Positions 24,812 to 34,373 of a DNA stretch of 64,000 bases are shown here, piece after piece. Below the pieces are notes generated by a model, which saw only the letters and a program-made list of their open reading frames with translations, ran no database searches and was not told the origin of the DNA. The DNA is from JAQAZP01 sp965531145 (GTDB taxonomy: Bacteria; Acidobacteriota; JAQAZP01): NCBI GenBank assembly GCA_965531145.1, contig CBESOE010000008.1, positions 10,218 through 74,217 of the forward strand, in the 5' to 3' direction. Within the stretch, counting starts at the first letter, position 1, and each line of letters opens with the position of its first letter. Made by a program: the position numbers and the translations under genes.

Positions 24812-26365
24812 TCACTCCGGAGACCCCAGCTCCTCAGCCCGCTGCGTGGCCCGGCCGGCCTCATCGTACTTTCCCTGCTCTGACAGTACCATGGCCAGCA
24901 CGCCGTAATTGTCCCCGTTGTCTGGATCAAGGCGAATGGCTTCGCGAATCGCCACCTCCGCCTCGGCCCATTTCCCCAGTTCGATATAGGCTTCGCCGAG
25001 GAACAACCGGAGGACCGGATCCAGGGGATCGAGACGAGCCGCTGATTGGTACACTTCAGCAGCCTCGGCCGGTTTCCCCTGGATCATCAGAACGTCGCCC
25101 AGGGCCATGTGAATCTCCGGGTTTTCCTTGTCCTCCTGCAGGGCCTGACGGAAGTAGGCCGCCGCCTGTTCAGGAGGGGCTTCGGCCAGCAGGCGGTAGC
25201 CCTCGATCAGGGTGTCGTCCATGCCCTCGCCGGTAATCCAGACCTCATCGTCCATTTCCGGCGGACCGCCGCCCTCCCGTTCCGCTTCGATGCTGGCCCT
25301 GATCTGCTCCAGGAGTTCCGGCGGAATATCCTCCTCGAATTCGGGATCGATGGAGATCATGATCTCGTCATCGGACGGCTGCGGGTCCTGCTGTCGAGGG
25401 ACATCCGTCCGGGTGACTGCCTGTTGGGGCTCGCTTTCCCCGGCCGGCTGCTTTTCCGGCACGGTCGCCCGCTCCGGGCTTTCACCAGTTGTCCGGATGC
25501 CATCCACGGGTTCGGCCACGGGGGGATCTTCGGCAGCCGGCTCCGTGGAAGTGATGTCACCGCCTGCGGTCATCCCTGATACCGTCTCTTCACCGGGGCC
25601 GGTGGGCACGGCGGTTCCGCCAAACGGCTTGGGTGGCGCTCCCTCCAGCGCACCCGACACCGCATCTTGCAGCGGCAGGACCACCTCCCGGATGTATCGG
25701 TCACCGGCTTCCTGGAGGGCCGCGAGCACGTTCGTTTTGTCCCGTGAACCATGCGCTGTCGGCGCATAGACATCGATGGTGATTGTCACCAGGATCTTGG
25801 CGCAGGGCAGGGCGAGGTAGGCCCGGGCGCCGCCGCGGTATGGTTCGTTGGACCAGCTCGGATCTTCCGTGCCCTTTTGGGACCACGATCCCAGGCAGGA
25901 ATTCGGTCCGAACATCGCGCTGCTGACCTGCTGATCCCCGCAGACCTGATCCTCGCTCAGGGCTTTGCCGTACGCCGTTCGCAGGTCGGCCTCACCGTGC
26001 GGCCCCTGGAAGGCAAAGGCGATATGCCACTCTGTGGTGAACTGGATGCGGGGCCTGGCCGCCTCTGCTGATGACTCGCCATCCGCCCCATCTGGGGCGG
26101 GAACCCAGGACTGGATCTCCAGCACGCCATCGTTTTTCTCCACGGTGTAGCTCCAGCTCAGGATATTTCCCTGATCCGCCAGCTCTGTGCTTTGGGCCGA
26201 TTCGAGAAAAAAGGGAAAAGAGGGAATGGCCTGCCGAACGGCATTTGCCATTCGGGTCTTGTCGCAATCGCCCGATTCCGGCGGTGCCGCCGTAACTGTG
26301 ACCGCGGTACCGGTGATGAACAATCCGCAGAGCAGGGTCAGCAGAAGGCCTTTGGTCCTCTTCAT
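24812..26365 (-). CDS. Exported protein with C-terminal TPR repeats
   Basis: 517 residues. ATG 26365 (M-K-R-T-K-G) follows GGGGAG and starts a signal peptide ending T-A-A-P-P. Residues ~25-220 form a domain I do not recognise, with conserved-looking tryptophans and cysteines. Residues ~230-360 are Pro/Glu-rich and probably disordered. The last ~120 residues contain three TPR units (A-A-Y-F-R-Q-A-L..., A-A-E-V-Y-Q-S-A-A-R-L-D-P..., A-E-V-A-I-R-E-A-I-R-L-D-P). It is the last gene of the operon with the giant protein and the parvulin lipoprotein, 29 bp after the giant gene. Probably a periplasmic scaffold; function unknown. Confidence 0.8.
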   Translation of the reverse strand: MKRTKGLLLTLLCGLFITGTAVTVTAAPPESGDCDKTRMANAVRQAIPSFPFFLESAQSTELADQGNILSWSYTVEKNDGVLEIQSWVPAPDGADGESSAEAARPRIQFTTEWHIAFAFQGPHGEADLRTAYGKALSEDQVCGDQQVSSAMFGPNSCLGSWSQKGTEDPSWSNEPYRGGARAYLALPCAKILVTITIDVYAPTAHGSRDKTNVLAALQEAGDRYIREVVLPLQDAVSGALEGAPPKPFGGTAVPTGPGEETVSGMTAGGDITSTEPAAEDPPVAEPVDGIRTTGESPERATVPEKQPAGESEPQQAVTRTDVPRQQDPQPSDDEIMISIDPEFEEDIPPELLEQIRASIEAEREGGGPPEMDDEVWITGEGMDDTLIEGYRLLAEAPPEQAAAYFRQALQEDKENPEIHMALGDVLMIQGKPAEAAEVYQSAARLDPLDPVLRLFLGEAYIELGKWAEAEVAIREAIRLDPDNGDNYGVLAMVLSEQGKYDEAGRATQRAEELGSPE

Positions 26366-26394
26366 AAGAGCACTCCCCATTGGTAAATGACGTA

Positions 26395-29300
26395 CTATCC
26401 TCCGCCGACCGCCACGGCCTGCGAGTTGAGCAAGAAGGTTTCGACCTGTTCGCTGTTGGCCCGTCGCTGCAACTCCTCGATCCGGCGCCTGATGTCCTCG
26501 GGCGGATCATCCTTGAGCAGTCCGGTGGGCTGCCACTGCTTCAGGTACATTGCATCGATGAGTGTCCGCGAGGGGTGCGTGGTTGTGGGCGATGATTGAC
26601 CCGCCGCAGCCTTCATCCCTTCGGCGTTGGCAATCGCCATCCACCAGTCCGCCTCGGGCGGGATCTGTTTGAGCACCATCGTCTGCTGGTCGCGACTCAT
26701 GCGGTTCCAGACGGCGGCCTGGGAGAGGATGATCTCCTTCATCTTCAGCTCGATCACCTCCTGCCGGGCCACGTCCCGCTCGATCCGGGCCTCCTTGGCC
26801 GCGAGCTGGAGGTCCTTGATGGCCGTGGCCTGGTCCATGATGGTCTTGCGGATCGCCACCTTGAAAAATGCCTCGCTGCGGCCGATGTTCTCCACCATGG
26901 CCAGATCCAGTGGTATCTTGTCCCCCTTGAGCGTACCAAAAACCTCGTGCAGCGGCAGCCCCTCTTTTCGGGTGATCCACTGGTCGAACAGCTTGATCCA
27001 GGCCGGGCCGTCCATCATCACCAGCTGCTTCTTGCCCCGGACCTTGATTGGTGTCGTGGGCAGGCCGAGTTCCTTCATTCCGCCAGGCGTTTTCAGGATC
27101 TGCTTGGCGACCTCCACGAGAACCCGTTCAGCACCGTCCCATTTCATCTCGTTGACCTTCTCCCGGGTCATGGCCTTCAGCTTCATCCGACCGAGAGGTG
27201 ACGAGACGAGCATGGCGAATAACGGACCGCGGATGGCGTACTTGCCGGCCAGGACCTTCTGGTACGCTTTCATGTCCCGCGGGTTTTTAGGCAGGTGCTG
27301 TTGTACGTAGCCCAGGTTGCCGATCACCGCGTCGAAAGCCATCCACGGCTCCAGCGGCACCTTTCCGTACAGCTCGTCGTACTTCGACATCGGTTCGTTG
27401 ACCAGCTCCAGCGAATCACCGTCCCTGCGGGTCGGGGCGTTCTTCAGGTACCCCCCCAGGCGTACGGACAGGTTGTGGCGGAAGAGGTTGCCCCGGTCCA
27501 GGTAGCGTTCACCGTCGCTGGCGTTGCGGATCAACTGGTCGATGGTGCTCTTGATCCCCTTGGCCAGCTCGTTCCGTAGTGCGGGGTTCTTGATATCGTG
27601 GAGGAAACGGGGTACCGATTCTCCGGTGGGGAAAAACTCCGGGGCGGGATCAACCATGACGCTCATGTCGAACCCGTCCAGATCGATCCTGCCTGTGTAC
27701 TCCTGGTAGAAGCTCATGAAATCATCGCGCAGCTTTGCACGGGCCGCCTCGGGCATGTCCTTGGCCACCAGGAAAGTGAAATCGATGTCGCTGTCGACCT
27801 TCTTGTACGCGGCCGAGTGCTTGTCCCCGGCCGAACCGATGTAGAGGATCGAAACGATGTCATCGCTGTTGGTCCGTTTGTCATTGCTGTTACTCTTTTT
27901 CAGCATGAATTCGACCTGGGCCATGGCCAGCAGTTCACGCCGCAAGTTGTCCACCTTGATGCTCAGCGGGTCGTTCTTGTTCAACCCGAGTTTCATGACC
28001 CGCTCTTTCCAGCCCAGGCCCTTGAAGAACGCCTTCAGCGTTATCAACCGTTGTTTTGGTGTGTTCAATGTCGGAGCGAGCTCGCCGGTGAACAAGTTGT
28101 CGTAGCGCTCCTGCAGCTTCTCCTTGGTCAGGGGTGCACCATTGTCGTCCAGAGCCTGCCTGGCCTCGGCATGGTCTTTGGTTGCCGCCTTGATGGTCGC
28201 CGGATCCGCATTCACCAGCTTCTTGGCCTTGATTTTTTCACGTGCGGCCTTGCTCTTGCTGACACAGTCAAAGAAGGTCCAGTACTCGGACACCGATCGC
28301 CGTGCCTGCTGACGCTGGCTCCAGAGGGAGTTGTCCACCACCCGGGGCTTGAAACGCGCGGCGGTGTTGACCAGCAGGGTGGCCGACTCGGACATCAATG
28401 ACCGGCCGTTCTTCATCTGCGCCTGGCCGGTGTTGACCAGGGCATTGGCGATGAAATCGGCCCAGGCCGTGTCCAGGCCGAAATAGCCTTGCAGGATGCT
28501 TTTGCGAACGATGTCCTGCTGCACCACCTGGATAACGACGATGGTGCCCAGCCCGGAGGTGGCGCGGGCCATGGTCTGCCATTCGCGCTGGACAAGGGCA
28601 CCTTCGACGAAATCGGCAAAGGGGTTGAACTGGCGCCAGACAAAATCGGAGAATCCGCTGGCCGGCAGCGGCCGGGTCCAGATGGACTTGACCGCTCCCG
28701 CCTCCATGGTGGTGGGGGATGGCGTTCTGGCCCGGATGGGCAGAACGCTGCCGATACTCTGGCCCATGAACTCGAAAAGCGCGGTGTGGATACCCATGTT
28801 GCCCATATGGGTCGCCACTTCCATGCCGGCTTCGACGGTCTTCTGCCAGACCAGCTCCTTGCGCAGCGCTTCCACATTGGCCAGTGGCTGGACCTTGGGA
28901 TTCCACTCGGCCGCCTGGTAGTAGCATTCCAGCGCGCCGTCGTAGTCCCAGACCATCAACTTGTCGGCCCCCTGCATCTGGAAGATCAGTGCCTGCTTTT
29001 CAGAGACGTCGATCATCATCCGGGCGCGGTTTCGCACCTTCATGCGCTGCAGCTCGGCCAGTTTTTCCGGGTCGTCCAGGTGTTTGGGGATCTCCTTTTC
29101 GATCAGGTCCATGCGCCGCTGGCAGGCCAGCCGGTCGCGTACCAGGCTCCACTGCAGGAAATCGGGATGATCTTCCTCAAAGGCGAGATACCAGGCGTAC
29201 TTGCGGGGGAGGTTTTTGTTCAGCTTTCCCAGACTAAAGTCGACCATCCGCAGCGCCCGGTGCAGCCCCTCGAGTTCCTGGATCTGCGCCTCTCGGTTTT

Positions 29301-32300
29301 TGATATAGGCATGGGTGGCGCTGAAGTGGTCTCCGCCCAGTTCGGTGTCCTGGAGCGCCACACGGACAAAATCCATTGGGTTGGTGGTCAGCCGCTTCAG
29401 ATGATTGAAATGTCCGGACGCCTCGGCGCCGATCTTGGAATTGAAGGCCCGGTTCATGTCGGCCAGGGTCAGCTCCGCATGCCGGATGGCCATCTCCAGC
29501 TCCCGGTCCATCTGCCGGATGATGTCCGTCTCGAAACAGGCTTCCAGGCGATCGAAAGCCCCGCTGGTGCTTTCGTGGAAGATGCGGTTCTCGTCCAGCG
29601 TGGCCAGGGCCGGGTCAGAGAGAATACGGGCGGCCAGCCCGCCCATTTCATCGTCGTCCAGGTCCCCCATCCGTTTCCAGGCGGCGATGCCCTCCCTTGA
29701 TTTCTTGCGGCATTCCTTCAGCTGGTGCGTGGTTTCGGCGGATATGGTGCCGAAGATTTCGGTGCCGAAGTACCCCTCCGAATAGAAGTTGACCACACGC
29801 TTTGTGCCGTCGAGGGTGGCACCCAGAGCGGACAGACCCCCGGCCAGTACGTACTTGAGCGAGAAGATGAGGGCCTGGGCGGAAGCGTCTTTGAATTCTT
29901 CGGCCAGTTCGAGGTTCTTTGTTTTCTTGTGTACGCCGTAGACGCCGGCCAGGTAGCTGTCCTGCTCCATGATGGAGGCTTCGCTTTCGGCCTGCATCAC
30001 CATCAACGCCTGGACGCCCATGTCGATGTAGACGTCGCGCAGCTGCCGCTGACGCGGGCGCAGCTTCTTCATGCCGTCCGCTGTGTCCAGGGACTGCGTT
30101 CGGACCAGCTCCGTCCTCACTTCGCCAAGCCGGCGCTGCACCCGCATCAGGCGCATGCTGTTGATCAGCTGCTGGGCGTTGAGGATGTGCAGCAGGTCAT
30201 CGCGATACAGATCGTAGCGCAGTTTCTTCAGACTGAAGGTGTCCCAGTGAATGACGAAGTTGAAGCTGCGCGCCTCGTCCAGGGCCGATTCCGTGGATCG
30301 GGCCAGACAGCGGGCACGACGGTTGAGGCTGGCGATCAGCGTGGCTTCCTCGCCCTCGGTAAAGCTCTCGTAGATCGGGCTGATCCCCCGGAAATACGCG
30401 GTTTCGATCTGGCGCAGTTCCCGGGCCAGCTGGGCGTGTTCCTTCAGATACTTCAGGATCTTCTTCTCGTCGTCCGAGGCCTCGGTGTCCAGATTGTCCT
30501 GGACAAAGGATTCGAACTCGGCGACCTTGCCCGCATACCTGGAGCGTGCATCCTCGGCCGCGTGAATACCCTCCAGCAGCGGCATGCGCCGGGCCAGGTT
30601 CTGGGGGTCGTTGGGATTCTGAAACACGCTGGGTGTGGTCTTGTTCGCCTGTTCCTTCTCCATCTGCTCAAAGGCCCAGTTCCTGGCCCCGCCGGGAAGG
30701 ACCAGGTCCAGGGGGGGGCACAGTTTCTCGAAAGGATCACGCACCTCGAACGCGTCGGCCAGGGTGCCGTGGCCGCCATCCGAGTTGTAGACGGTGAGCG
30801 TACGCAGGCCGGTTTCGGCCATGGTACCGAGTTCGACGGTGGCCACCCACTGGATGGCCGTGGACTGCGGATCGTCATTCCGGCCGAAATAGGTGGGATG
30901 CTTGATCTCGATGTCCGGTCCCAGGGAGATCCGGCACCCGGTCTCCACGTTCTCCGCGACGATGAAGATGCCCAGTTCATCCCCGGGATAGGCGTAGTCG
31001 GGCCAGATGCTCGCAATGCTGATCGACGGAGGCGTCAGCGGTCGGCCATGGTCCACCGGGGTGATGCCCTCGGGGATCTCATCCACGGATACACCACGGT
31101 AGGAACCGTGAAGTCCGATGCTCTTGATCGGGGGGTCTCGCTTGCTCAATGGACGCAGGGCCTCGATCAGGGCGTAGCTGTCGGTGAAGGGCCCGGCCAT
31201 ATGATCATATGAATAGGTGAACGTCCCGCCGATGCCGTCTCCGACCAGGAAGGTGTTGTTTGCTTCGTTCGGTATGGAGGTGATCATCAACCACAGGTCG
31301 TCCTTTTTCAGTCCGCCGTAGGTGGAGTGTCCCGTGGCATGGACGAGATACTGTTCGCGGAAGGTTTTGCGTGGCGTGATGTTCCTGTCCATGCGGTGCA
31401 GAACGGCGATGGTGCCGGGTACGCTGTAGTGCATGCCCCGTGACTCGAGGGTGAATTCCGGATTGGGACCTCGATCCAGACGCAGATGGTACGGGAGACC
31501 GCGGAATTTTGCGGTGATGGTCTCCTTGGGCGGCGCCAGGGGATTGTATGAGTAGGCGATATCGGTCAGGTCGCCGATGAGGACCCGCAACGCCTGGGGC
31601 CAGGAGGTGAAGATCTCGTCACTGCCTTCCCGCGGCAACAGGATCTTCTTCTCCGCCGGCTCGTCGCTCTGGCCGGCCCAGATGACCCCTCTCTTGCTCA
31701 GCGGCAGCTCGTATTCATACCTGGTGCCCACGTGAAGCCACTGGCCCTCCACGGCGTAGATGACCCAGTCCTCCAGCCGTTTGTCGCCCTTGCGCGGTTG
31801 CAGGGGATAGGCTTCGTCGCCGTAATCCTTTGGATCCTCCGGCATCATGTTGGCTTCGACACGCGGCTGGACATCCATACGAACATTGCTGTGCACGGGG
31901 GGCCAGAGATTGACCAGATCGACGCCATGACGCTTCATCACACTGGACATGGTGAAGCTGTCGTAAAATGGGCCCTCGACCTTGTCCAGCTTGTAGGCGA
32001 TGGTCCCGCCCCAGCCATCGGCCAGCCGGACTGAGTAGCCGGTGGGGATACCGATGCCGGGAGCGTGGTCCACACACATCCACATGTCATGGGGGACCGG
32101 GCCCTTGGTGCTGCTGTACTCCAAAGCGTGCACGAGCCACTGGCGCCGGCTGAATACGCTGCGCGGGGTGATGTTATGCCGGCCCAGCAGTTCCCATTCC
32201 TCTATCCAGTCATATTCGAGCGCCTTGTAGAAGGTGTTGTTCAGCGCCATCGCCGAAGCCATCTCCTCGTCGAAGCCCACTGTCAGCCGAAGCTTGTATT

Positions 32301-32694
32301 CCTTTTTTCTGAACACGCCCATGATATACCGGGCCGGGCCGCCGGCCGCCGGAGGCGCGAATTTCAGTTGCACCTTGCTCAGGTGATCGCAGAAATCCTT
32401 CACGGCCTCCTCGTGGGACATGTAGCCGCGGGCGACCAGTTCCTTGTCGAGAGGCTCTTCGGAGGTGCCGCCGCCGATTTCATTTTTTTGCATCCAGACG
32501 GCATCGAATTCACTGCGCGGCCCGATGCGCAGCCAGCCCGGATCGGTCACGTATATGACATATTCCGTGGCCCGGGCCTGGGCCGCCTCGCGGGTCTCGG
32601 GCAGGCCGGCCCGCTCGCCTTTCGTGTCGGCGGCCAGGGTCAGCGTGGGGATCAGGAGAAATATTGCTACTGCGGTCGTGATGAATCGCATCAT
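26395..32694 (-). CDS. Giant exported protein (~2,100 aa) with nucleotidyltransferase-like domain
   Basis: 2,099 residues from ATG 32694 (a second ATG at 32691 is equally usable); GGGAG is 5-8 bases upstream. Signal peptide M-M-R-F-I-T-T...L-T-L-A-A-D. Residues ~30-530 contain two copies of a ~220-residue unit, each with [YW]-V-I-Y near the start, N-I-T-P-R and L-V-H-A in the middle and G-P-F-[YT]-D-S at the end. Residues ~555-670 look like an IPT/Ig-type domain. A long helical region follows. At ~1,610-1,720 there is G-S-x13-D-S-D-I-D-F with a later F-D-M-S-V-M, the catalytic pattern of the nucleotidyltransferase fold. The C-terminus is helical. No family match known to me beyond these pieces. 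Upstream in the operon is a parvulin lipoprotein, which may assist its folding. Exported nucleotidyltransferases are unusual, so a toxin-like or degenerate role is possible; unproven. Confidence 0.75.
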   Translation of the reverse strand: MMRFITTAVAIFLLIPTLTLAADTKGERAGLPETREAAQARATEYVIYVTDPGWLRIGPRSEFDAVWMQKNEIGGGTSEEPLDKELVARGYMSHEEAVKDFCDHLSKVQLKFAPPAAGGPARYIMGVFRKKEYKLRLTVGFDEEMASAMALNNTFYKALEYDWIEEWELLGRHNITPRSVFSRRQWLVHALEYSSTKGPVPHDMWMCVDHAPGIGIPTGYSVRLADGWGGTIAYKLDKVEGPFYDSFTMSSVMKRHGVDLVNLWPPVHSNVRMDVQPRVEANMMPEDPKDYGDEAYPLQPRKGDKRLEDWVIYAVEGQWLHVGTRYEYELPLSKRGVIWAGQSDEPAEKKILLPREGSDEIFTSWPQALRVLIGDLTDIAYSYNPLAPPKETITAKFRGLPYHLRLDRGPNPEFTLESRGMHYSVPGTIAVLHRMDRNITPRKTFREQYLVHATGHSTYGGLKKDDLWLMITSIPNEANNTFLVGDGIGGTFTYSYDHMAGPFTDSYALIEALRPLSKRDPPIKSIGLHGSYRGVSVDEIPEGITPVDHGRPLTPPSISIASIWPDYAYPGDELGIFIVAENVETGCRISLGPDIEIKHPTYFGRNDDPQSTAIQWVATVELGTMAETGLRTLTVYNSDGGHGTLADAFEVRDPFEKLCPPLDLVLPGGARNWAFEQMEKEQANKTTPSVFQNPNDPQNLARRMPLLEGIHAAEDARSRYAGKVAEFESFVQDNLDTEASDDEKKILKYLKEHAQLARELRQIETAYFRGISPIYESFTEGEEATLIASLNRRARCLARSTESALDEARSFNFVIHWDTFSLKKLRYDLYRDDLLHILNAQQLINSMRLMRVQRRLGEVRTELVRTQSLDTADGMKKLRPRQRQLRDVYIDMGVQALMVMQAESEASIMEQDSYLAGVYGVHKKTKNLELAEEFKDASAQALIFSLKYVLAGGLSALGATLDGTKRVVNFYSEGYFGTEIFGTISAETTHQLKECRKKSREGIAAWKRMGDLDDDEMGGLAARILSDPALATLDENRIFHESTSGAFDRLEACFETDIIRQMDRELEMAIRHAELTLADMNRAFNSKIGAEASGHFNHLKRLTTNPMDFVRVALQDTELGGDHFSATHAYIKNREAQIQELEGLHRALRMVDFSLGKLNKNLPRKYAWYLAFEEDHPDFLQWSLVRDRLACQRRMDLIEKEIPKHLDDPEKLAELQRMKVRNRARMMIDVSEKQALIFQMQGADKLMVWDYDGALECYYQAAEWNPKVQPLANVEALRKELVWQKTVEAGMEVATHMGNMGIHTALFEFMGQSIGSVLPIRARTPSPTTMEAGAVKSIWTRPLPASGFSDFVWRQFNPFADFVEGALVQREWQTMARATSGLGTIVVIQVVQQDIVRKSILQGYFGLDTAWADFIANALVNTGQAQMKNGRSLMSESATLLVNTAARFKPRVVDNSLWSQRQQARRSVSEYWTFFDCVSKSKAAREKIKAKKLVNADPATIKAATKDHAEARQALDDNGAPLTKEKLQERYDNLFTGELAPTLNTPKQRLITLKAFFKGLGWKERVMKLGLNKNDPLSIKVDNLRRELLAMAQVEFMLKKSNSNDKRTNSDDIVSILYIGSAGDKHSAAYKKVDSDIDFTFLVAKDMPEAARAKLRDDFMSFYQEYTGRIDLDGFDMSVMVDPAPEFFPTGESVPRFLHDIKNPALRNELAKGIKSTIDQLIRNASDGERYLDRGNLFRHNLSVRLGGYLKNAPTRRDGDSLELVNEPMSKYDELYGKVPLEPWMAFDAVIGNLGYVQQHLPKNPRDMKAYQKVLAGKYAIRGPLFAMLVSSPLGRMKLKAMTREKVNEMKWDGAERVLVEVAKQILKTPGGMKELGLPTTPIKVRGKKQLVMMDGPAWIKLFDQWITRKEGLPLHEVFGTLKGDKIPLDLAMVENIGRSEAFFKVAIRKTIMDQATAIKDLQLAAKEARIERDVARQEVIELKMKEIILSQAAVWNRMSRDQQTMVLKQIPPEADWWMAIANAEGMKAAAGQSSPTTTHPSRTLIDAMYLKQWQPTGLLKDDPPEDIRRRIEELQRRANSEQVETFLLNSQAVAVGGG

Positions 32695-32728
32695 GATCAC
32701 TCCCTTGTGAAGCGGGTTGTTTTTCGGG

Positions 32729-33523
32729 CTAGCGATCGCGCTTGATGATGTGATAACCGAAGGCGGTTTCGATGACCTCGGAAACGCCTCCAGGCTGCAG
32801 CTCGAATGCGGCGGCTTCAAAGGTACTGTCCAACTGACCGCGGGAAATGAACCCCAGTGAGCCGCCGTAGAGCGCTGAAGGGCAGTCGGAATGTTCGGCG
32901 GCCACGCTGGCGAAATCAGTGTCCGTTTCCCGGCATCTGGCCAGAAGCTCTTCGGCCAGGGTGCGAGCTGCCTGTTGGTCGCGGTCCGTTCGGGCCCGCA
33001 CCGCTCCCTGAAAGGTCACCAGAATGTGCGAGACCGCGATCTCCTCGAACTCCAGTCTCGTGATGACATGAAAACCACAGGCGGTCTCCACCACGTCGGA
33101 AATCTGGCCCAGGCCCATGCTGTAGGCTGCTTCCTCCAGTTCCCGCGCCAGTTCACCGCGTTCGAGCGCGCCGAGAATCCCGCCGCGGGAGGCGGAGGGA
33201 CCATCCGAGTGCTCGCGGGCCAGGGCCTGGAAGTCGGCTCCGGTCTGGCGGGCCTGGCCGCACAGCTCGGCGGCGAGTTCTCTCGCCTCTTCTTTTGTCC
33301 GCTTGATGTTTTCCGGCGCCCCGAGAGCACCCTTGTAGGAAACCAGAATCTGCGCTGCGGCGACCCGGATGGGCGTCTCTGCCGGTGGCTGGGGCAGCCG
33401 CTCCGGATCCGCGTTCCGCAGTGTCACATCGCCCCGGTTGCAGCTGCAGCCTCGGTCACCGCAACTGACGATCAGGCTTGCCATGAGGAGGAGTGCCAAC
33501 CAGGCCGTGGTTCTTTTCACCAT
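32729..33523 (-). CDS. Lipoprotein with two parvulin (PpiC) domains
   Basis: 264 residues with lipobox L-I-V-S-C (Cys ~21). Two parvulin-type peptidyl-prolyl isomerase domains follow at ~50-155 and ~155-262. Each has the family features: I-L-V-[ST]-[YF] at the start, F-x-x-[LV]-A-x-E-H-S-D, a G-G-x-L-G glycine turn and a terminal G-[FY]-H-[VI]-I-[TK]-R. It should act on the periplasmic face of a membrane, catalysing proline isomerisation or chaperoning exported proteins. As first gene of the operon with the giant exported protein 34 bp downstream, a dedicated folding factor is a reasonable inference. Confidence 0.9.
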   Translation of the reverse strand: MVKRTTAWLALLLMASLIVSCGDRGCSCNRGDVTLRNADPERLPQPPAETPIRVAAAQILVSYKGALGAPENIKRTKEEARELAAELCGQARQTGADFQALAREHSDGPSASRGGILGALERGELARELEEAAYSMGLGQISDVVETACGFHVITRLEFEEIAVSHILVTFQGAVRARTDRDQQAARTLAEELLARCRETDTDFASVAAEHSDCPSALYGGSLGFISRGQLDSTFEAAAFELQPGGVSEVIETAFGYHIIKRDR

Positions 33524-33611
33524 GGTTTCGACCTTTCGTCATCCCTGCTGGCGCAGTGAGAGAGACGACAGTTTCATGGGTTGCGGGAGTTTGACGATCG
33601 CCTTTGGTAAA

Positions 33612-33641
33612 ATATTACTCCAGATCGCGAAAGCGAGGCAA
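33612..33641 (-). promoter_or_regulatory. Putative promoter of the parvulin/giant protein operon
   Basis: On the minus strand TTGCCT, 18 bp, TAATAT, leaving a leader of about 80 bases before the parvulin ATG. Confidence 0.45.
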
Positions 33642-34304
33642 GCAGCTTGAAAGCATTGATGAAACTCACGCCGGTCCCTCGCGCGCGGCAGGGTTGCCCG
33701 AAAGCTGTGCTGCTCATTTCAGCAGATCTGTGATCGCGGCACACATTGAGGCTGACAGTGAAACAATCATGATCCGTTTCAGGGCCAGGACGGGATCGTC
33801 GCTCCTGGGGCATTTTGCACGATGGTGAGCAGCAGGCCGACGACGATGGTCGAGATCAGGTGGATGGATACCACGTGGAGGAAATAGTTGGGGAGAAGAC
33901 GGCGGCACCACGCCGAGGCTTGGTGCCACCCGATCTGCCCGCAAGAATCTGGATAGTTGAGCCTGCGTCTGCGCGACGAGATGTTGAGCTGGAAGCGCAG
34001 CGGTGTGACAGATTTCACCCATCGATTCGACGCGATCGGTGAAATCTGAGGAAATTCAACAGCTGCGATCAATCAGATGCCCAATGTGATTAGTGTTCGT
34101 ATTCACCCGACACACACCGGCAGGTCAAGCTGAGAAGTCGCAGCTGTTGGGCTTTGGGGGCCAGTATCTGTTATAGTGCCCGTCGTTTGATGGGCTTTCG
34201 TTCGATTGTAACGGTGATCTCGGGTGTGGTTCGAATTGGTCCTGTCCGGGTCCGCCAGCCATCAATCACCTTTCTGATACCGGTTCCCGACTGCGGGCCC
34301 GGAG

Positions 34305-34339
34305 AAACGGCAAGCCAGCGATCCGGGGCTTGCCGTTTT
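34305..34339 (+). terminator. Terminator-like hairpin in the gltX leader
   Basis: AAACGGCAAGCC and GGCTTGCCGTTT form a perfect 12-bp stem with a 10-base loop, followed by T residues, 35 bases before the gltX ATG. It has the shape of an intrinsic terminator. Because no gene ends upstream on this strand, it may be an attenuator of gltX or the end of a small RNA started near a TATAGT at 34172. Confidence 0.55.
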
Positions 34340-34373
34340 CATGTTCGACGAACCCGGCAGGACAAGGAGTGAG

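Larger units (their letters stand above)
33524..34373. other. 850-bp intergenic region, no convincing gene
   Basis: Divergent gap between the parvulin operon and gltX. It contains a promoter for the parvulin operon (33612-33641) and a strong hairpin just before gltX (34305-34339). Short open frames exist; one on the minus strand around 33779-34072 has a hydrophobic stretch, but it has no ribosome binding site I trust and no recognisable family. Base composition is more even than in the flanking genes. Confidence 0.5.

Noticed and set aside
29725..31212. 495-codon open frame opposite the giant exported protein gene
   Set aside because: Antisense shadow; the minus-strand frame contains the signal peptide, repeats and motifs.
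33779..34072. Possible small membrane protein on the minus strand
   Set aside because: One hydrophobic stretch only, no credible ribosome binding site, overlapping frames of equal length; coding not supported.
34195..34262. tRNA-like segment with GGTTCGAATT and TCCGCCAGCCA before gltX
   Set aside because: No acceptor or T-stem pairing can be formed and no anticodon arm is present.
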